Shown in pieces: positions 49,640 through 58,827 of a DNA stretch of 64,000 nt; the stretch's first letter is position 1; every line of letters starts with the position of its first letter. Source of the DNA: Pigmentiphaga litoralis (GTDB taxonomy: Bacteria; Pseudomonadota; Gammaproteobacteria; Burkholderiales; Burkholderiaceae_B); the NCBI RefSeq assembly GCF_014651835.1, contig NZ_BMXQ01000001.1, positions 372,001-436,000 of the forward strand, read 5' to 3'. Under the pieces are notes generated by a model. That model worked only from the letters and a program-made list of their open reading frames with translations, was not told the DNA's origin and did not search any database. Both the position numbers and the translations under genes were made by a program.

Positions 49640-50447
49640 CGGTCGCGGGGGCGGCTGGCACGTCAGCAGCCTTGGGTTCGATTGCCTTGGACTCCGCTGC
49701 CTTTGACTCTGCCGCCTTGAACTCCGCGGCCTTGGCCTCGGCCGCCGCCGGTTCCACCGGCTTGAGGTCCACCGGCCTGGATTCAGCCGGCTTGCTTTCT
49801 GTCGACTTCAATTCAACCGACTTCGGATCAGCCGCTTTCTGCGCCGCAGACTTGGCAGCCGCCGATTTTTGCGCGGCAGCCGCCGCCTCGGCCGCCTGCG
49901 CCGCCGCGCGGCCCTGCATGGGCGCCAGATATTGTTCCAGCAAGCCAAAGAAGCCGTTGTAGAAGCGGGGCGCGGCGATCGTCTCGCTGCCGACCTTCAC
50001 CATGGAATCGTCGCTGGTGCCGAACGGCATCGACACCGACCCCAGCACGCTCACGCCCAGGCTGGCCGCACTCGCCGTCTTCTTGAGCGTATAGCGGTCC
50101 TGGACGGCGTTGACAAACACGGTCGACGACGCCCCGTCGGCGCTGTCGGGTGCGCAAACAATGTGGAACTCGATTTCGACATGCGCTTCGGCCGTCTGCT
50201 GAAAGCTCTTGCGGCCATCGATGACGTCCGGCGACGCCTTGGTGATGACGTAGCCTTGGCTCAACAAGGTTCGCCGCGCCGACTCGCACGCGATGCCGGC
50301 AGGGGCCGCATAGGACCGCGAGTAGGTCGACGACTCATCGAAATCCTCATGGTCGTACATCGACGTCTTGCGGCTGGCGCAGCCCGCCAGCGCGCTGCCA
50401 AGCAGCACGACCGAAACCAGAGCAAGTAAGGGGGACGTCCCACGCAT
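49620..50447 (-). CDS. DUF2242-like lipoprotein with charged C-terminal repeats
   Basis: This 275-residue lipoprotein has the lipobox ALAGC near residue 22, with start ATG 50447 (AGGAA upstream). The globular part (about 40-185) shows CESARRTLLSQGYVITKASPDVIDGRKSFQ, which I recognise as DUF2242. The last 85 residues are a low-complexity helix/coil of AAxKxAE/ESK-type repeats. It is anchored in the envelope; the function is not known. The reading frame continues upstream of 50447 but without homology. Confidence 0.8.
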   Translation of the reverse strand: MRGTSPLLALVSVVLLGSALAGCASRKTSMYDHEDFDESSTYSRSYAAPAGIACESARRTLLSQGYVITKASPDVIDGRKSFQQTAEAHVEIEFHIVCAPDSADGASSTVFVNAVQDRYTLKKTASAASLGVSVLGSVSMPFGTSDDSMVKVGSETIAAPRFYNGFFGLLEQYLAPMQGRAAAQAAEAAAAAQKSAAAKSAAQKAADPKSVELKSTESKPAESRPVDLKPVEPAAAEAKAAEFKAAESKAAESKAIEPKAADVPAAPATDGPAPN

Positions 50448-50611
50448 GAATACGGCTTCCTGAAAAACACGGCGGCGCGCCATCCATCGTGCCGGGTGAT
50501 CCCGGCGGGCAAAGGCGCCGCACTTGCCGCGAGTGTATCGGACTTGTCTGGAGAAATGATGGAAGACACGATGCAAACGTTGCCTGAGGTAAGCCCACGT
50601 CGCAGCGCCAG

Positions 50612-51505
50612 TCAGGACGCTTCCAGGTGCCCCAGCAGCAGTCGCGCCGACACCGTCAATGCATCCGGATCCCGCACCCCCAGCAACAGGCTGCGATGCG
50701 CCCAGGCGTCTTCCAGAGGCACCAGCTTGAGACGCATCGACCGCACATGCGGTTCCACCGCCAGCCTTGGCAGAATGCCCACCCCCATGCCGGCCGCCAC
50801 CATGCGGCACACCGCATCGAAACTGCGCACCTGGATGCGCAGGCGCAGGGGCTTTTCAATCCGGCTGCTTTCCTCCAGCAGGCGGTTGGCCAGCGAGGTC
50901 GCCTCGGGCAGGCTGACGAAATCGCTGTCCAACGTTTCCACGAATCGGACCGATGCCTTGCGCGCCAGGGCGTGGCCACGCGGCACGATCAGCACCAGTT
51001 CGTCATCCCGATAGGGCAGGGTGACCAGCCCCTGCGCCTGTGTGCGGTCCGCAAAGATGCCGATGTCGGCGCGATTTTCGAGGACCGCTGCGACGATGCT
51101 GCTGCTGTTCTGCTCTTCCAGTTCGATGCGGATGGCCGGATGGGCCACCATGAACGACGACAGGTCATCGGGCAGAAACTGTGTGATCGACGACGTATTG
51201 GCCCAGATCCGCACCGTGCCGCGCGCGCCCGACGAATAGTCCGACATCATTCCGGCCATCTGTTCCACATCCTTCAGGATGCGCAGCGCATGCGTCAGGC
51301 AGGCCTGCCCCGGCTCGGTCAGCTCGATACCCGAGGCGCGCCGGTACAGCAGCGGCGCGTTGACCGCGGCCTCGAGATCGGCAATCCGCCGGCTGGCCGC
51401 GCCCACCGCCAGGTGCACCTGACGCGCACCGGCCGAGATGCTGCCATGCCGGGCGACCGCCACGAACAAGGCCAGCGTGACGAGATCGAAGCGCGAAACG
51501 TTCAT
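50612..51505 (-). CDS. LysR-family transcriptional regulator
   Basis: A 297-residue LysR-type protein from ATG 51505 (AGGAATCCGT upstream). HTH: FDLVTLALFVAVARHGSISAGA and VGAASRRIADLEAAV. The pattern ARQVHLAVGAASRRI is typical of a LysR subgroup that often sits beside acnA or citE genes in Burkholderiales. It lies upstream of the DUF2242 gene and downstream of acnA on the same strand, separated from acnA by a hairpin. Confidence 0.85.
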   Translation of the reverse strand: MNVSRFDLVTLALFVAVARHGSISAGARQVHLAVGAASRRIADLEAAVNAPLLYRRASGIELTEPGQACLTHALRILKDVEQMAGMMSDYSSGARGTVRIWANTSSITQFLPDDLSSFMVAHPAIRIELEEQNSSSIVAAVLENRADIGIFADRTQAQGLVTLPYRDDELVLIVPRGHALARKASVRFVETLDSDFVSLPEATSLANRLLEESSRIEKPLRLRIQVRSFDAVCRMVAAGMGVGILPRLAVEPHVRSMRLKLVPLEDAWAHRSLLLGVRDPDALTVSARLLLGHLEAS

Positions 51506-51580
51506 ACGGATTCCTGAAAACGACGCCGCCGCCCGGTCCGGTACACAGAGTGCACCGAAGCGGGCGGCGGCTGACACGGC

Positions 51581-51604
51581 CTGGCCGGCTCAGTGCCCGG
51601 CCAG
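51581..51604 (-). terminator. hairpin downstream of acnA
   Basis: CTGGCCGG (51581-51588), an eight-base loop, CCGGCCAG (51597-51604). It lies 10 bases beyond the acnA stop. There is no T-run, so termination is only a guess. Confidence 0.4.
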
Positions 51605-51614
51605 CTGCGTATCC

Positions 51615-54314
51615 TTACGCAGCCATGAGCTGGCGCAACACAAACGGCAGAATGCCGCCGTGATTGTAGTAGTCGACTTCGATCGGCGTATCGATCCGCA
51701 AGAGCAGCGGCACGTCACGCGTGCGGCCGTCGGCCCAACGCACGGTCAGCGTCACATCCATCTGCGGGCGGATGCCGTTTTCCAGGCCGGAGATGTCATA
51801 CGTCTCTTCGCCGGTAATGCCTAGCGACTGCACCGAGTCCTCACCCTTGAACTGCAGCGGCAGCACGCCCATGCCCACCAGGTTGCTGCGGTGGATACGT
51901 TCGAAGCTGCGCACGATCACAGCCTTGACGCCCAGCAGTTGCGTGCCCTTGGCCGCCCAGTCGCGCGACGATCCGGTGCCGTACTCTTCACCGCCGAAGA
52001 TCACCGTCTGGGTGCCTTCCGAGATGTACTTCATGGCGGCGTCGTAGATCGACATTTCTTCGCCACCGGGCTGGAAGCGGGTAATGCCGCCTTCGACCCG
52101 GCTGCCATCTGCATTGGGCGGAATCATCAGGTTCTTGATCCGCACGTTCGCAAAGGTGCCGCGCATCATCACTTCATGGTTGCCACGGCGCGCGCCGTAG
52201 CTGTTGAAGTCGGGCTTGAGCACGCCATTGGCGATCAGGTACTTGCCGGCTGGCGAGGTGTCCTTGATCGACCCGGCAGGTGAAATGTGGTCGGTCGTGA
52301 TCGAATCGCCGAACACCCCCAGCGCGCGCGCGTTCTTCACGGCAGGCATCGGGGCGGGTTCCATCTCGAAGTTGTCGAAGAAGGGCGGCTCGGCAATGTA
52401 GGTCGAATCCGGCCATTCGTAGACGTCGCCTTCGCCGCCCTTGATCTTCTCCCAGAGCTTGCCCGGGTTCTCCTTGACCTGCGCATAGTTGGCGCGGAAC
52501 ACGGCCGGGTCCATGGCGTACTTCATGACTTCGTTGATCTCGTCCGACGTCGGCCAGATATCGCCCAGCCACACGTCGCCGTCCTTGCCCTTGCCCACGG
52601 GCTCTGTCATCAGGTCGCGCTTCATGGTGCCAGCCAGTGCATAGGCCAGCACCAGGGGTGGCGAGGCCAGGAAGTTGGCCTTGATGTTCGGATGGATACG
52701 CGCTTCGAAGTTCCGGTTGCCCGACAGCACGGCCGCGCACACCAGGTTGTTCAGGTAGATCAGTTCGTTGAATTCCGGGGCGATGTCACCGGCATTGCCG
52801 ATGCAGGTCGTGCAGCCATACGCCGCCACGCTAAAGCCCAGCTTTTCCAGATAGGGCAGCAGGCCCGCGCGTTCCAGGTACTCGGTCACGACGCGCGATC
52901 CCGGCGCCAGCGACGTCTTGATGTGCTTGCGCACCTTCATGCCGCGTTCCACCGCCTTCTTGGCCAGCAGGCCCGCCGCCAGCATCACGCTGGGGTTGGA
53001 CGTATTGGTGCACGACGTGATGGCGGCGATCAGGATGTCGCCGTTCTGCAGTTCGACGCCGTTGTCGGCCTTGAAGACCTGGTCGAGCTTGTCGGCAGGT
53101 TGCGAAAAGCCGTTTTCGGCCGCCGACTTGCTGAACAGGTCGGCAAAGGTGTTCTTGACGTTGCCGAGCTCGATACGGTCTTGCGGGCGCTTCGGGCCGG
53201 CCAGCGACGGGGTCACGGTGGACAGGTCCAGCGTGATCAGCTTGGTGAAATCGATGTCGGCAGCCGCGGGCACGCCATACATGTTCTGCGCGCGAAAGTA
53301 GGCTTCCAGTGCTTCGACTTCGTCCTTGGTGCGGCCCGTGCCCTTGAAGAATTCGATGGTGCGGTCATCGACCGGGAAGAAGCCCATCGTTGCGCCGTAT
53401 TCGGGCGCCATGTTGCCGATGGTGGCGCGGTCGGTCACGCTCAGGCTGGTGGTGCCTTCGCCACAGAACTCGACGAACTTGCCCACCACTTTTTCCTTGC
53501 GGAGCAGTTCCGTAATGGTCAGCACCAGGTCGGTCGCGGTCACGCCTTCACGCAGCTGGCCCTTCAGTTCCACACCCACGACGTCCGGCGTCAGGATGTA
53601 CACCGGCTGGCCCAGCATGCCAGCCTCGGCCTCGATACCACCCACGCCCCAGCCCACGACGCCAATGCCGTTGATCATGGTGGTGTGGCTGTCGGTGCCG
53701 ACCAGCGAATCGGGGTAGTACACCTTGTCGCGCTTGAACACGCCGCGCGCCAGGTATTCCAGGTTGACCTGGTGGACGATGCCAAAGCCCGGAGGCACGA
53801 CGCCAAAGGTATCGAAAGCCTGCATGCCCCACTTCAGGAACTTGTAGCGCTCCTGGTTGCGGGTGAACTCGATCTTCATGTTTAGGTCCAGCGCCTTGGG
53901 CTTGCCGTACTCATCGATCATGACCGAGTGGTCGACCACGAGGTCGACCGGCACCAGCGGTTCGATCGACTTGGCGTTCTTGCCTTGCTTGGCGGCCACG
54001 GTGCGCATGGCGGCCAGGTCGGCCAGCAGCGGCACGCCGGTAAAGTCCTGCAGCACGACGCGGGCCACCACGAACGGGATTTCATCTTCACGCGGGGCGT
54101 TCGGCTTCCATGCAGCCAGTTCACGGATATGGTCTTCCGTGACTTTCTTGCCATCACAGTTGCGCAGCACGGCTTCAAGCACGATCCGGATCGACACCGG
54201 CAGGCGTTCGACGGCAACGCCAAGCGCCTCACCAAGCGCGGGCAGCGAATAGAACTGACCGGTTTTCTTGCCGATCTTGAAGTCTTTGAGCGTATCGAAT
54301 GTGTTGTGCGGCAT
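51615..54314 (-). CDS. acnA: aconitate hydratase A
   Basis: This is an 899-residue aconitase of the AcnA/IRP type, which interconverts citrate and isocitrate. The 4Fe-4S ligands lie in [12 protein letters not shown] and [11 protein letters not shown] (around residues 440-510). Other landmarks are [34 protein letters not shown] and [14 protein letters not shown]. The start is ATG 54314 with GGAGG about 7 bases upstream. It is the first gene to the left of the citE-like/mdh pair. Confidence 0.97.
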   Translation of the reverse strand: MPHNTFDTLKDFKIGKKTGQFYSLPALGEALGVAVERLPVSIRIVLEAVLRNCDGKKVTEDHIRELAAWKPNAPREDEIPFVVARVVLQDFTGVPLLADLAAMRTVAAKQGKNAKSIEPLVPVDLVVDHSVMIDEYGKPKALDLNMKIEFTRNQERYKFLKWGMQAFDTFGVVPPGFGIVHQVNLEYLARGVFKRDKVYYPDSLVGTDSHTTMINGIGVVGWGVGGIEAEAGMLGQPVYILTPDVVGVELKGQLREGVTATDLVLTITELLRKEKVVGKFVEFCGEGTTSLSVTDRATIGNMAPEYGATMGFFPVDDRTIEFFKGTGRTKDEVEALEAYFRAQNMYGVPAAADIDFTKLITLDLSTVTPSLAGPKRPQDRIELGNVKNTFADLFSKSAAENGFSQPADKLDQVFKADNGVELQNGDILIAAITSCTNTSNPSVMLAAGLLAKKAVERGMKVRKHIKTSLAPGSRVVTEYLERAGLLPYLEKLGFSVAAYGCTTCIGNAGDIAPEFNELIYLNNLVCAAVLSGNRNFEARIHPNIKANFLASPPLVLAYALAGTMKRDLMTEPVGKGKDGDVWLGDIWPTSDEINEVMKYAMDPAVFRANYAQVKENPGKLWEKIKGGEGDVYEWPDSTYIAEPPFFDNFEMEPAPMPAVKNARALGVFGDSITTDHISPAGSIKDTSPAGKYLIANGVLKPDFNSYGARRGNHEVMMRGTFANVRIKNLMIPPNADGSRVEGGITRFQPGGEEMSIYDAAMKYISEGTQTVIFGGEEYGTGSSRDWAAKGTQLLGVKAVIVRSFERIHRSNLVGMGVLPLQFKGEDSVQSLGITGEETYDISGLENGIRPQMDVTLTVRWADGRTRDVPLLLRIDTPIEVDYYNHGGILPFVLRQLMAA

Positions 54315-54420
54315 GAATGCCTCCATGGAAAGACAGAACCCCAGTTGAATGAAAACCTGTTGCTTGCGTCTATTGGAACATGGCCCGTGCGCGGAATTCG
54401 CTGCGGGCGTGATTACGCGC

Positions 54421-54443
54421 GGTGATCGACATACTCGATCACC
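54421..54443. promoter_or_regulatory. palindrome upstream of acnA
   Basis: GGTGATCGA-CATAC-TCGATCACC, a perfect nine-base inverted repeat, 107 bases upstream of the acnA start and beyond the citE-like stop. It has the form of a GntR- or LacI-type operator, but could also be the citE terminator stem. Confidence 0.55.
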
Positions 54444-54604
54444 GGTGTTTCTTCCGGTTGCGCGACGTGGATGAGCGGCGCGGACATCGCGCTGCGGTGG
54501 TTTGATCGGCGCGTTGGCGCGCCGGGTAATGCTGTTCGCATGTCTTGCTCCTGCCAGGCCCGAAGGCGTGGCGCGGCGCGCGCCGGTTCAGCGCGCGCCG
54601 GGAC

Positions 54605-55603
54605 TCAGGAAAAGAACCGTTGCGTCGCCGCGGGCGACAGGCTCGCCCCGGTGGCGTGGGCGCGCCGCAGCACGTCCCAGTAATAGCGATAGCTGGCGCG
54701 ATCGTGCAGCCGGCGCTTGCCGGATCCATCGTCGTCGCGGATCGGACCCCAGTCCGCGTCCTGCGCGGCCATCAGGATGCGTTCGGCATTCCGGATGTCA
54801 TCGGCGCTGGGCGACAGCGCCGCTACGATGGGCTGGATCTGCGCAGGGTGGATGCTCCACATCCGCGTGTACGCGAACTCGCGGCTCGCCCGGGTCGCGG
54901 CGCGCGACAGCACGTCGGGCGAATCGAGTTCCGTCACGACATTATGCGATGGCACTTTGCCATACGCATGACAGGCCGCGCTGATTTCCAGCTTGGCCCG
55001 CGCGATCAGCGGATGGTCGAACTGGCCTTCCGCGGTCAATGCATCGGCCGGAATCGCGCCGCGATGCGACGACACGAAATCCATCAGCCCGAACGAAATG
55101 CATTCGATGCGTGGATGCGCGGCGATGCGGAACACCTCGCGCAGCGCGCCATGCGTTTCGATCAGCACATGCACCGACAGCGGCCGCGTCAGGCCCGCTT
55201 CGTTCGAAATGCGTTCGATGGCCTCGACGGCGTTGGCGGCGTCGTGGGCGGAATTGAGTTTGGGTACCGTGATGTAGGCCAGCTTGTGGCCCGCGATCCC
55301 GATCAAGGTCTCGAGATCGTTGATGAATGCCTTGTGATGCACGTCGTGCACGCGGGCGCCGACACGACCGTGCCGGTTCGCGTCGCTGGCGGCAAGCCGG
55401 GCAGCCATCTCGGCATGCTCGGCTTCCCGTCCGACGGCAGCCCCATCCTCACAGTCGAGGGTGACATCGAAGACCGGTCCCGCCTCGGCTTGCAGCGCGA
55501 GGCTTTTGGTCATCAGTTTTTCGGAGCCTGCATAGTGATCGCAGACCGGCAGCACGACAGGCTGCCGACCGGATTCATGCAGCACCTGTGAGGGATGCGT
55601 CAT
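54605..55603 (-). CDS. CitE-like HpcH/HpaI aldolase family lyase
   Basis: A 332-residue TIM-barrel protein of the citrate lyase beta/malyl-CoA lyase superfamily. Metal and CoA-site features are [23 protein letters not shown] (about residue 45, glutamate/aspartate), [15 protein letters not shown] and [16 protein letters not shown] near 262. It should cleave a malyl-CoA-type thioester. Its setting between acnA and mdh ties it to the TCA/glyoxylate routes, but it lacks citF partners, so it is not citrate lyase itself. Confidence 0.85.
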   Translation of the reverse strand: MTHPSQVLHESGRQPVVLPVCDHYAGSEKLMTKSLALQAEAGPVFDVTLDCEDGAAVGREAEHAEMAARLAASDANRHGRVGARVHDVHHKAFINDLETLIGIAGHKLAYITVPKLNSAHDAANAVEAIERISNEAGLTRPLSVHVLIETHGALREVFRIAAHPRIECISFGLMDFVSSHRGAIPADALTAEGQFDHPLIARAKLEISAACHAYGKVPSHNVVTELDSPDVLSRAATRASREFAYTRMWSIHPAQIQPIVAALSPSADDIRNAERILMAAQDADWGPIRDDDGSGKRRLHDRASYRYYWDVLRRAHATGASLSPAATQRFFS

Positions 55604-55644
55604 GGGGCTGTTGTCCTGATTACGCTGAAACGAAAGTCGCCGGA

Positions 55645-56634
55645 TCAGCCAAGCAGATGCTTGACGCCGTCACGCTCTTCCATCAGTTCCTTCAGCGTGA
55701 ACTCGATGCGTTCGCGCGAGAAGGCGTCGATTTCCAGGTCTTTGACGACCGAGTATTCGCCGTTCTTGGTGATGACCGGCACGCCGAAGATCACGCCTTC
55801 GGGCACGCCATACGAGCCGTCCGACGGAACACCCATCGTGACCCACTTGCCGTTGCTGCCGAGGACCCAGTCACGCACGTGGTCGATCGCTGCGTTGGCC
55901 GCCGACGCTGCCGACGACAGGCCGCGCGCGTCGATGATCGCCGCGCCGCGCTTGCCGACGGTCGGGATGAAGGTGTCGCGGTTCCATGCGTCGTCGTTCA
56001 GCACCGACAGGGCAGGCTTGCCGGCCAGGGTGGCGAAACGGTAGTCGGGGTACATCGTGGGCGAGTGGTTGCCCCAGACGATCAGCTTTTCGATGTCGCC
56101 GACAGCCACGTTGGTACGGGCAGCCAGTTGCGACAGGGCGCGGTTGTGGTCCAGGCGCAGCATGGCGGTGAAGTTGCGCGCAGGCAGGTCCGGCGCCGAC
56201 TTCATGGCGATGTAGGCGTTGGTGTTCGCGGGGTTGCCCACGACCAGCACCTTGACGTTGCGGCTGGCGACGGCGTTCAGTGCCTTGCCTTGCGCCGTGA
56301 AGATCTGTGCGTTCACGGTCAGCAGGTCCTTGCGTTCCATTCCCGGACCGCGCGGGCGGGCGCCGACCAGCAGTGCGACGTCGGCGTCCTTGAACGCGGT
56401 CATCGGGTCGCTGTGCGCCGTCACGCCTTCCAGCAGCGGGAACGCGCAGTCTTCCAGTTCCATGATGACGCCCTTCAGCGCCTTCTGTGCTTTTTCGTCA
56501 GGGATCTCGAGCAATTGCAGGATAACGGGCTGGTCCTTGCCGAGCATTTCGCCGGAAGCGATGCGGAACAGGAGGGCGTAGCCGATTTGTCCGGCGGCGC
56601 CGGTCACGGCAACGCGCATTGCGGGCTTAGTCAT
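55645..56634 (-). CDS. mdh: malate dehydrogenase
   Basis: A 329-residue NAD-dependent malate dehydrogenase of the cytosolic-like group used by Burkholderiales. It opens [21 protein letters not shown] (NAD site), has [15 protein letters not shown] (the arginine loop), [10 protein letters not shown], and the catalytic histidine in [13 protein letters not shown] near residue 188. It starts at ATG 56634 and is divergent from a GntR regulator across a gap holding a strong palindrome. The citE-like gene follows after 41 bases. Confidence 0.97.
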   Translation of the reverse strand: MTKPAMRVAVTGAAGQIGYALLFRIASGEMLGKDQPVILQLLEIPDEKAQKALKGVIMELEDCAFPLLEGVTAHSDPMTAFKDADVALLVGARPRGPGMERKDLLTVNAQIFTAQGKALNAVASRNVKVLVVGNPANTNAYIAMKSAPDLPARNFTAMLRLDHNRALSQLAARTNVAVGDIEKLIVWGNHSPTMYPDYRFATLAGKPALSVLNDDAWNRDTFIPTVGKRGAAIIDARGLSSAASAANAAIDHVRDWVLGSNGKWVTMGVPSDGSYGVPEGVIFGVPVITKNGEYSVVKDLEIDAFSRERIEFTLKELMEERDGVKHLLG

Positions 56635-56829
56635 GGTTGTCTCCGAAGCGGAAGATAAGTGGGAATGACGCGACGCGAAGTGTAACTCCGCATCGGGGGT
56701 GCTGGGATGCCCGGGTCGATACCAACGGTAGCAAACGAGGTGCCGGCCGGGTGTGTACCGAGGGAAGAGCATCGATCATCGGGCATGGCCCCCGAGTTTA
56801 CGGACTCGAAAGTTCGCCAGCAATAAAAT

Positions 56830-56856
56830 ATCTTATGTTTTATATAAGACATAAGA
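56830..56856. promoter_or_regulatory. nine-base palindrome between mdh and the GntR gene
   Basis: ATCTTATGT-N10-ACATAAGAT, perfect arms in an AT-rich spacer (TTTATATAAG). It lies 57 bases before the GntR start and 196 before mdh. The form fits autoregulation by a GntR-type dimer, and it may overlap the -10 region of one of the promoters. Confidence 0.72.
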
Positions 56857-56912
56857 TGTAAATCCGTATTCCGGTTGGACACTCCACCCGGCGCCATGAC
56901 ACAATTCGTCCC

Positions 56913-57737
56913 ATGTCGATAACCCCTGCCACGCCTGCTTCGCGTCCGGCCTCCGAGCCAGCGACCGCGGCGCCGCCAGCCGCGCCCGCCGCGGCGTCTG
57001 CCGCTGGGCCGTCGGCCCCCGGCGCGGCGTTCAGCCCGCTCTACCGGCAGATCAAGGGACTCATCGTACAAAGTCTCGACCGGGGCGAATGGAAGCCCGG
57101 CGAAGCCATCCCCAGCGAGCTCGATCTCGCCTCCCGCTTCAAGGTCAGCCAGGGCACGGTGCGCAAGGCCATCGACGAACTGGCGGCCGAGAATCTGCTG
57201 CTGCGCAGGCAGGGCAAGGGCACCTTCGTCGCCACCCACCACGAAGACCGGGTGCGCTTCCGCTTTTTGCGGATGACGCCCGACGACGGTGAACCGGTCC
57301 AGTCCGACAGCCGCTTCCTCGAATGCCGCCGCATGCGCGCGCCGTCCGAAGTCGCGCGCACGCTCGACCTGCGCGGCGGCGACAGCGTGGTACAGATCCG
57401 GCGGGTGCTGTCCTTCGACAGCGTGCCGGCCGTCATCGAAGAAATCTTTTTGCCGGGCGCGCAGTTTCGCGGGCTGACCGCTGAACGCCTGGCTGAGTAC
57501 ACGGGTCCGATGTATGGCCTGTTCGAAACCGAATTCGGCGTGCGCATGATCCGCGCCGATGAAAAAATCCGCGCGGTGGCTGCCGCGGACAGCGACGCCG
57601 CCCTCTTGAAAGTCGCGGCCGGCGCGCCGCTGCTGCAGATCGAGCGCGTGTCGTTCACCTACGAAGACCGGCCTGTCGAAATGCGTCGCGGGCTGTATTT
57701 GACTACGCACTACCACTACAGAAACAGCCTCAGTTGA
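56913..57737 (+). CDS. GntR-family regulator with UTRA domain
   Basis: This 274-residue regulator has a Pro/Ala-rich tail of about 40 residues, then a GntR winged helix (PLYRQIKGLIVQSL, GEAIPSELDLASRFKVSQGT, VRKAIDELAAENLLLRRQGKGTFV) and a UTRA ligand-binding domain from about residue 115. It stands between mdh and the sdh operon, the position of a GntR gene in many Burkholderiales. It could sense a TCA intermediate and control mdh, sdh or itself. The ligand is not known. Confidence 0.9.
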   Translation: MSITPATPASRPASEPATAAPPAAPAAASAAGPSAPGAAFSPLYRQIKGLIVQSLDRGEWKPGEAIPSELDLASRFKVSQGTVRKAIDELAAENLLLRRQGKGTFVATHHEDRVRFRFLRMTPDDGEPVQSDSRFLECRRMRAPSEVARTLDLRGGDSVVQIRRVLSFDSVPAVIEEIFLPGAQFRGLTAERLAEYTGPMYGLFETEFGVRMIRADEKIRAVAAADSDAALLKVAAGAPLLQIERVSFTYEDRPVEMRRGLYLTTHYHYRNSLS

Positions 57738-58027
57738 ACCCCTTATCGACCTGATTTGATAGGACCCCCCGGAAAGTGGGAAAATAGCGTGTTTCTCGGA
57801 TTTCGCCGGGTAGAACGTCGCTGGGTCTGTTCTAAGGCCGAACGTTTGTTCGAACACTGAACGGGCACTGCTCGCACAGGCACGGTCGGGAGAAAGAGAA
57901 GGAGCAAGAAAAGCGTACAAAAGAATATCCGCGGGGTCGGGCGGATCAGGCCAGTGATGGCTTGCCGATTGCCCCGCGTCTAAGACAGGTTTCTTTCCAT
58001 GGTTTGGTTACTTTCCCCGAGGTCGTG
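57738..58027. other. sdh operon leader region
   Basis: About 290 bases before sdhC, presumably with the sdh promoter. A ten-base palindrome TGTTCGAACA lies at 57847-57856 and a G-rich block CCGGAAAGTGGGAAAATAG at about 57770-57788. No small gene is supported. Confidence 0.45.
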
Positions 58028-58441
58028 ATGTCCGACTCTGCAGCAAAACCCCGCCCGCAGTTCCGCAATCTAACGTTCGGCCAGCTTGCCAGCTACCGTC
58101 TGCCCCTGGCAGGCAAGCTGTCCATCCTGCACCGTATTACGGGCTTTCTCCTGTTCCTGGCGCTGCCGCTGATCCTGCTGCCGTTCTTCGAACGCAGCCT
58201 GATCTCCGAAATCGGTTTTGCCGACTTTGCCGAGTTCGCCACCAACCCGATCGTCAAGGTCGTGTTGCTGATCCTGATCTGGGCCTACCTGCATCACTTC
58301 TGTGCCGGCATCCGGTACCTGCTGCTCGACGTGCATATCGGCCTCGAAAAGGCATCCGCCGCGCGTAGCGCCGCCATCGTTTTCGCCGTCAGCCTGGTGC
58401 TGACGGCTGTGTTCGGTCTCAAATTGTTCGGAGTGTTCTGA
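58028..58441 (+). CDS. sdhC: succinate dehydrogenase cytochrome b556 subunit
   Basis: A 137-residue membrane subunit with three segments. It opens RPQFRNLTFGQLASYRLPLAGKLSILHRITG, where SILHR is the quinone-site serine/arginine motif, and HHFCAGIRYLLLD (about 84-96) contains the haem-ligand histidine. The start is ATG 58028 with GAGGT upstream. It binds ubiquinone and haem with SdhD. It overlaps sdhD by one base. Confidence 0.94.
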   Translation: MSDSAAKPRPQFRNLTFGQLASYRLPLAGKLSILHRITGFLLFLALPLILLPFFERSLISEIGFADFAEFATNPIVKVVLLILIWAYLHHFCAGIRYLLLDVHIGLEKASAARSAAIVFAVSLVLTAVFGLKLFGVF

Positions 58442-58824
58442 TGGCTGCCTCGGAAAATATCGGTCGCAAACGCCTTGTCGTCGGCGCGCACTATGGCATC
58501 AAGGAATGGATCATCCAGCGCGTGACTGCGGTGGTGATGGTCATTTACACCCTGGTGCTGGGTGTCGGCACGCTGATGATGCCGGCATTCACCTACGAAA
58601 ACTGGGTGCACCTGTTCAATTTTGAAGTCTTGCATTTCCCGCTGGGCAAAGTGCTCGCCATGCTGACCTTCCTGTCGCTGTTCTACCATGTCTGGATTGG
58701 CATGCGGGACATCTGGATGGACTATGTGCGTCACGCCGGCCTGCGTCTGACCTTGCAGGCATTTACCGTACTGTGGCTGGTCGGCTCTGCCGTCTACGCA
58801 GCACAAATTCTCTGGAGAATCTGA
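58441..58824 (+). CDS. sdhD: succinate dehydrogenase membrane anchor subunit
   Basis: The protein has 127 residues and three membrane segments. GAHYGIKEWIIQRVTAVVMV and FYHVWIGMRDIWMDYVR match SdhD, the latter with a haem-ligand histidine. It anchors the SdhAB catalytic dimer. It follows sdhC with a one-base overlap; sdhA starts three bases later. Confidence 0.94.
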   Translation: MAASENIGRKRLVVGAHYGIKEWIIQRVTAVVMVIYTLVLGVGTLMMPAFTYENWVHLFNFEVLHFPLGKVLAMLTFLSLFYHVWIGMRDIWMDYVRHAGLRLTLQAFTVLWLVGSAVYAAQILWRI

Positions 58825-58827
58825 GTC

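Noticed and set aside
52287-53885. 532-codon plus-strand open frame opposite acnA
   Set aside because: Shadow of acnA; composition is that of reverse-strand codons.
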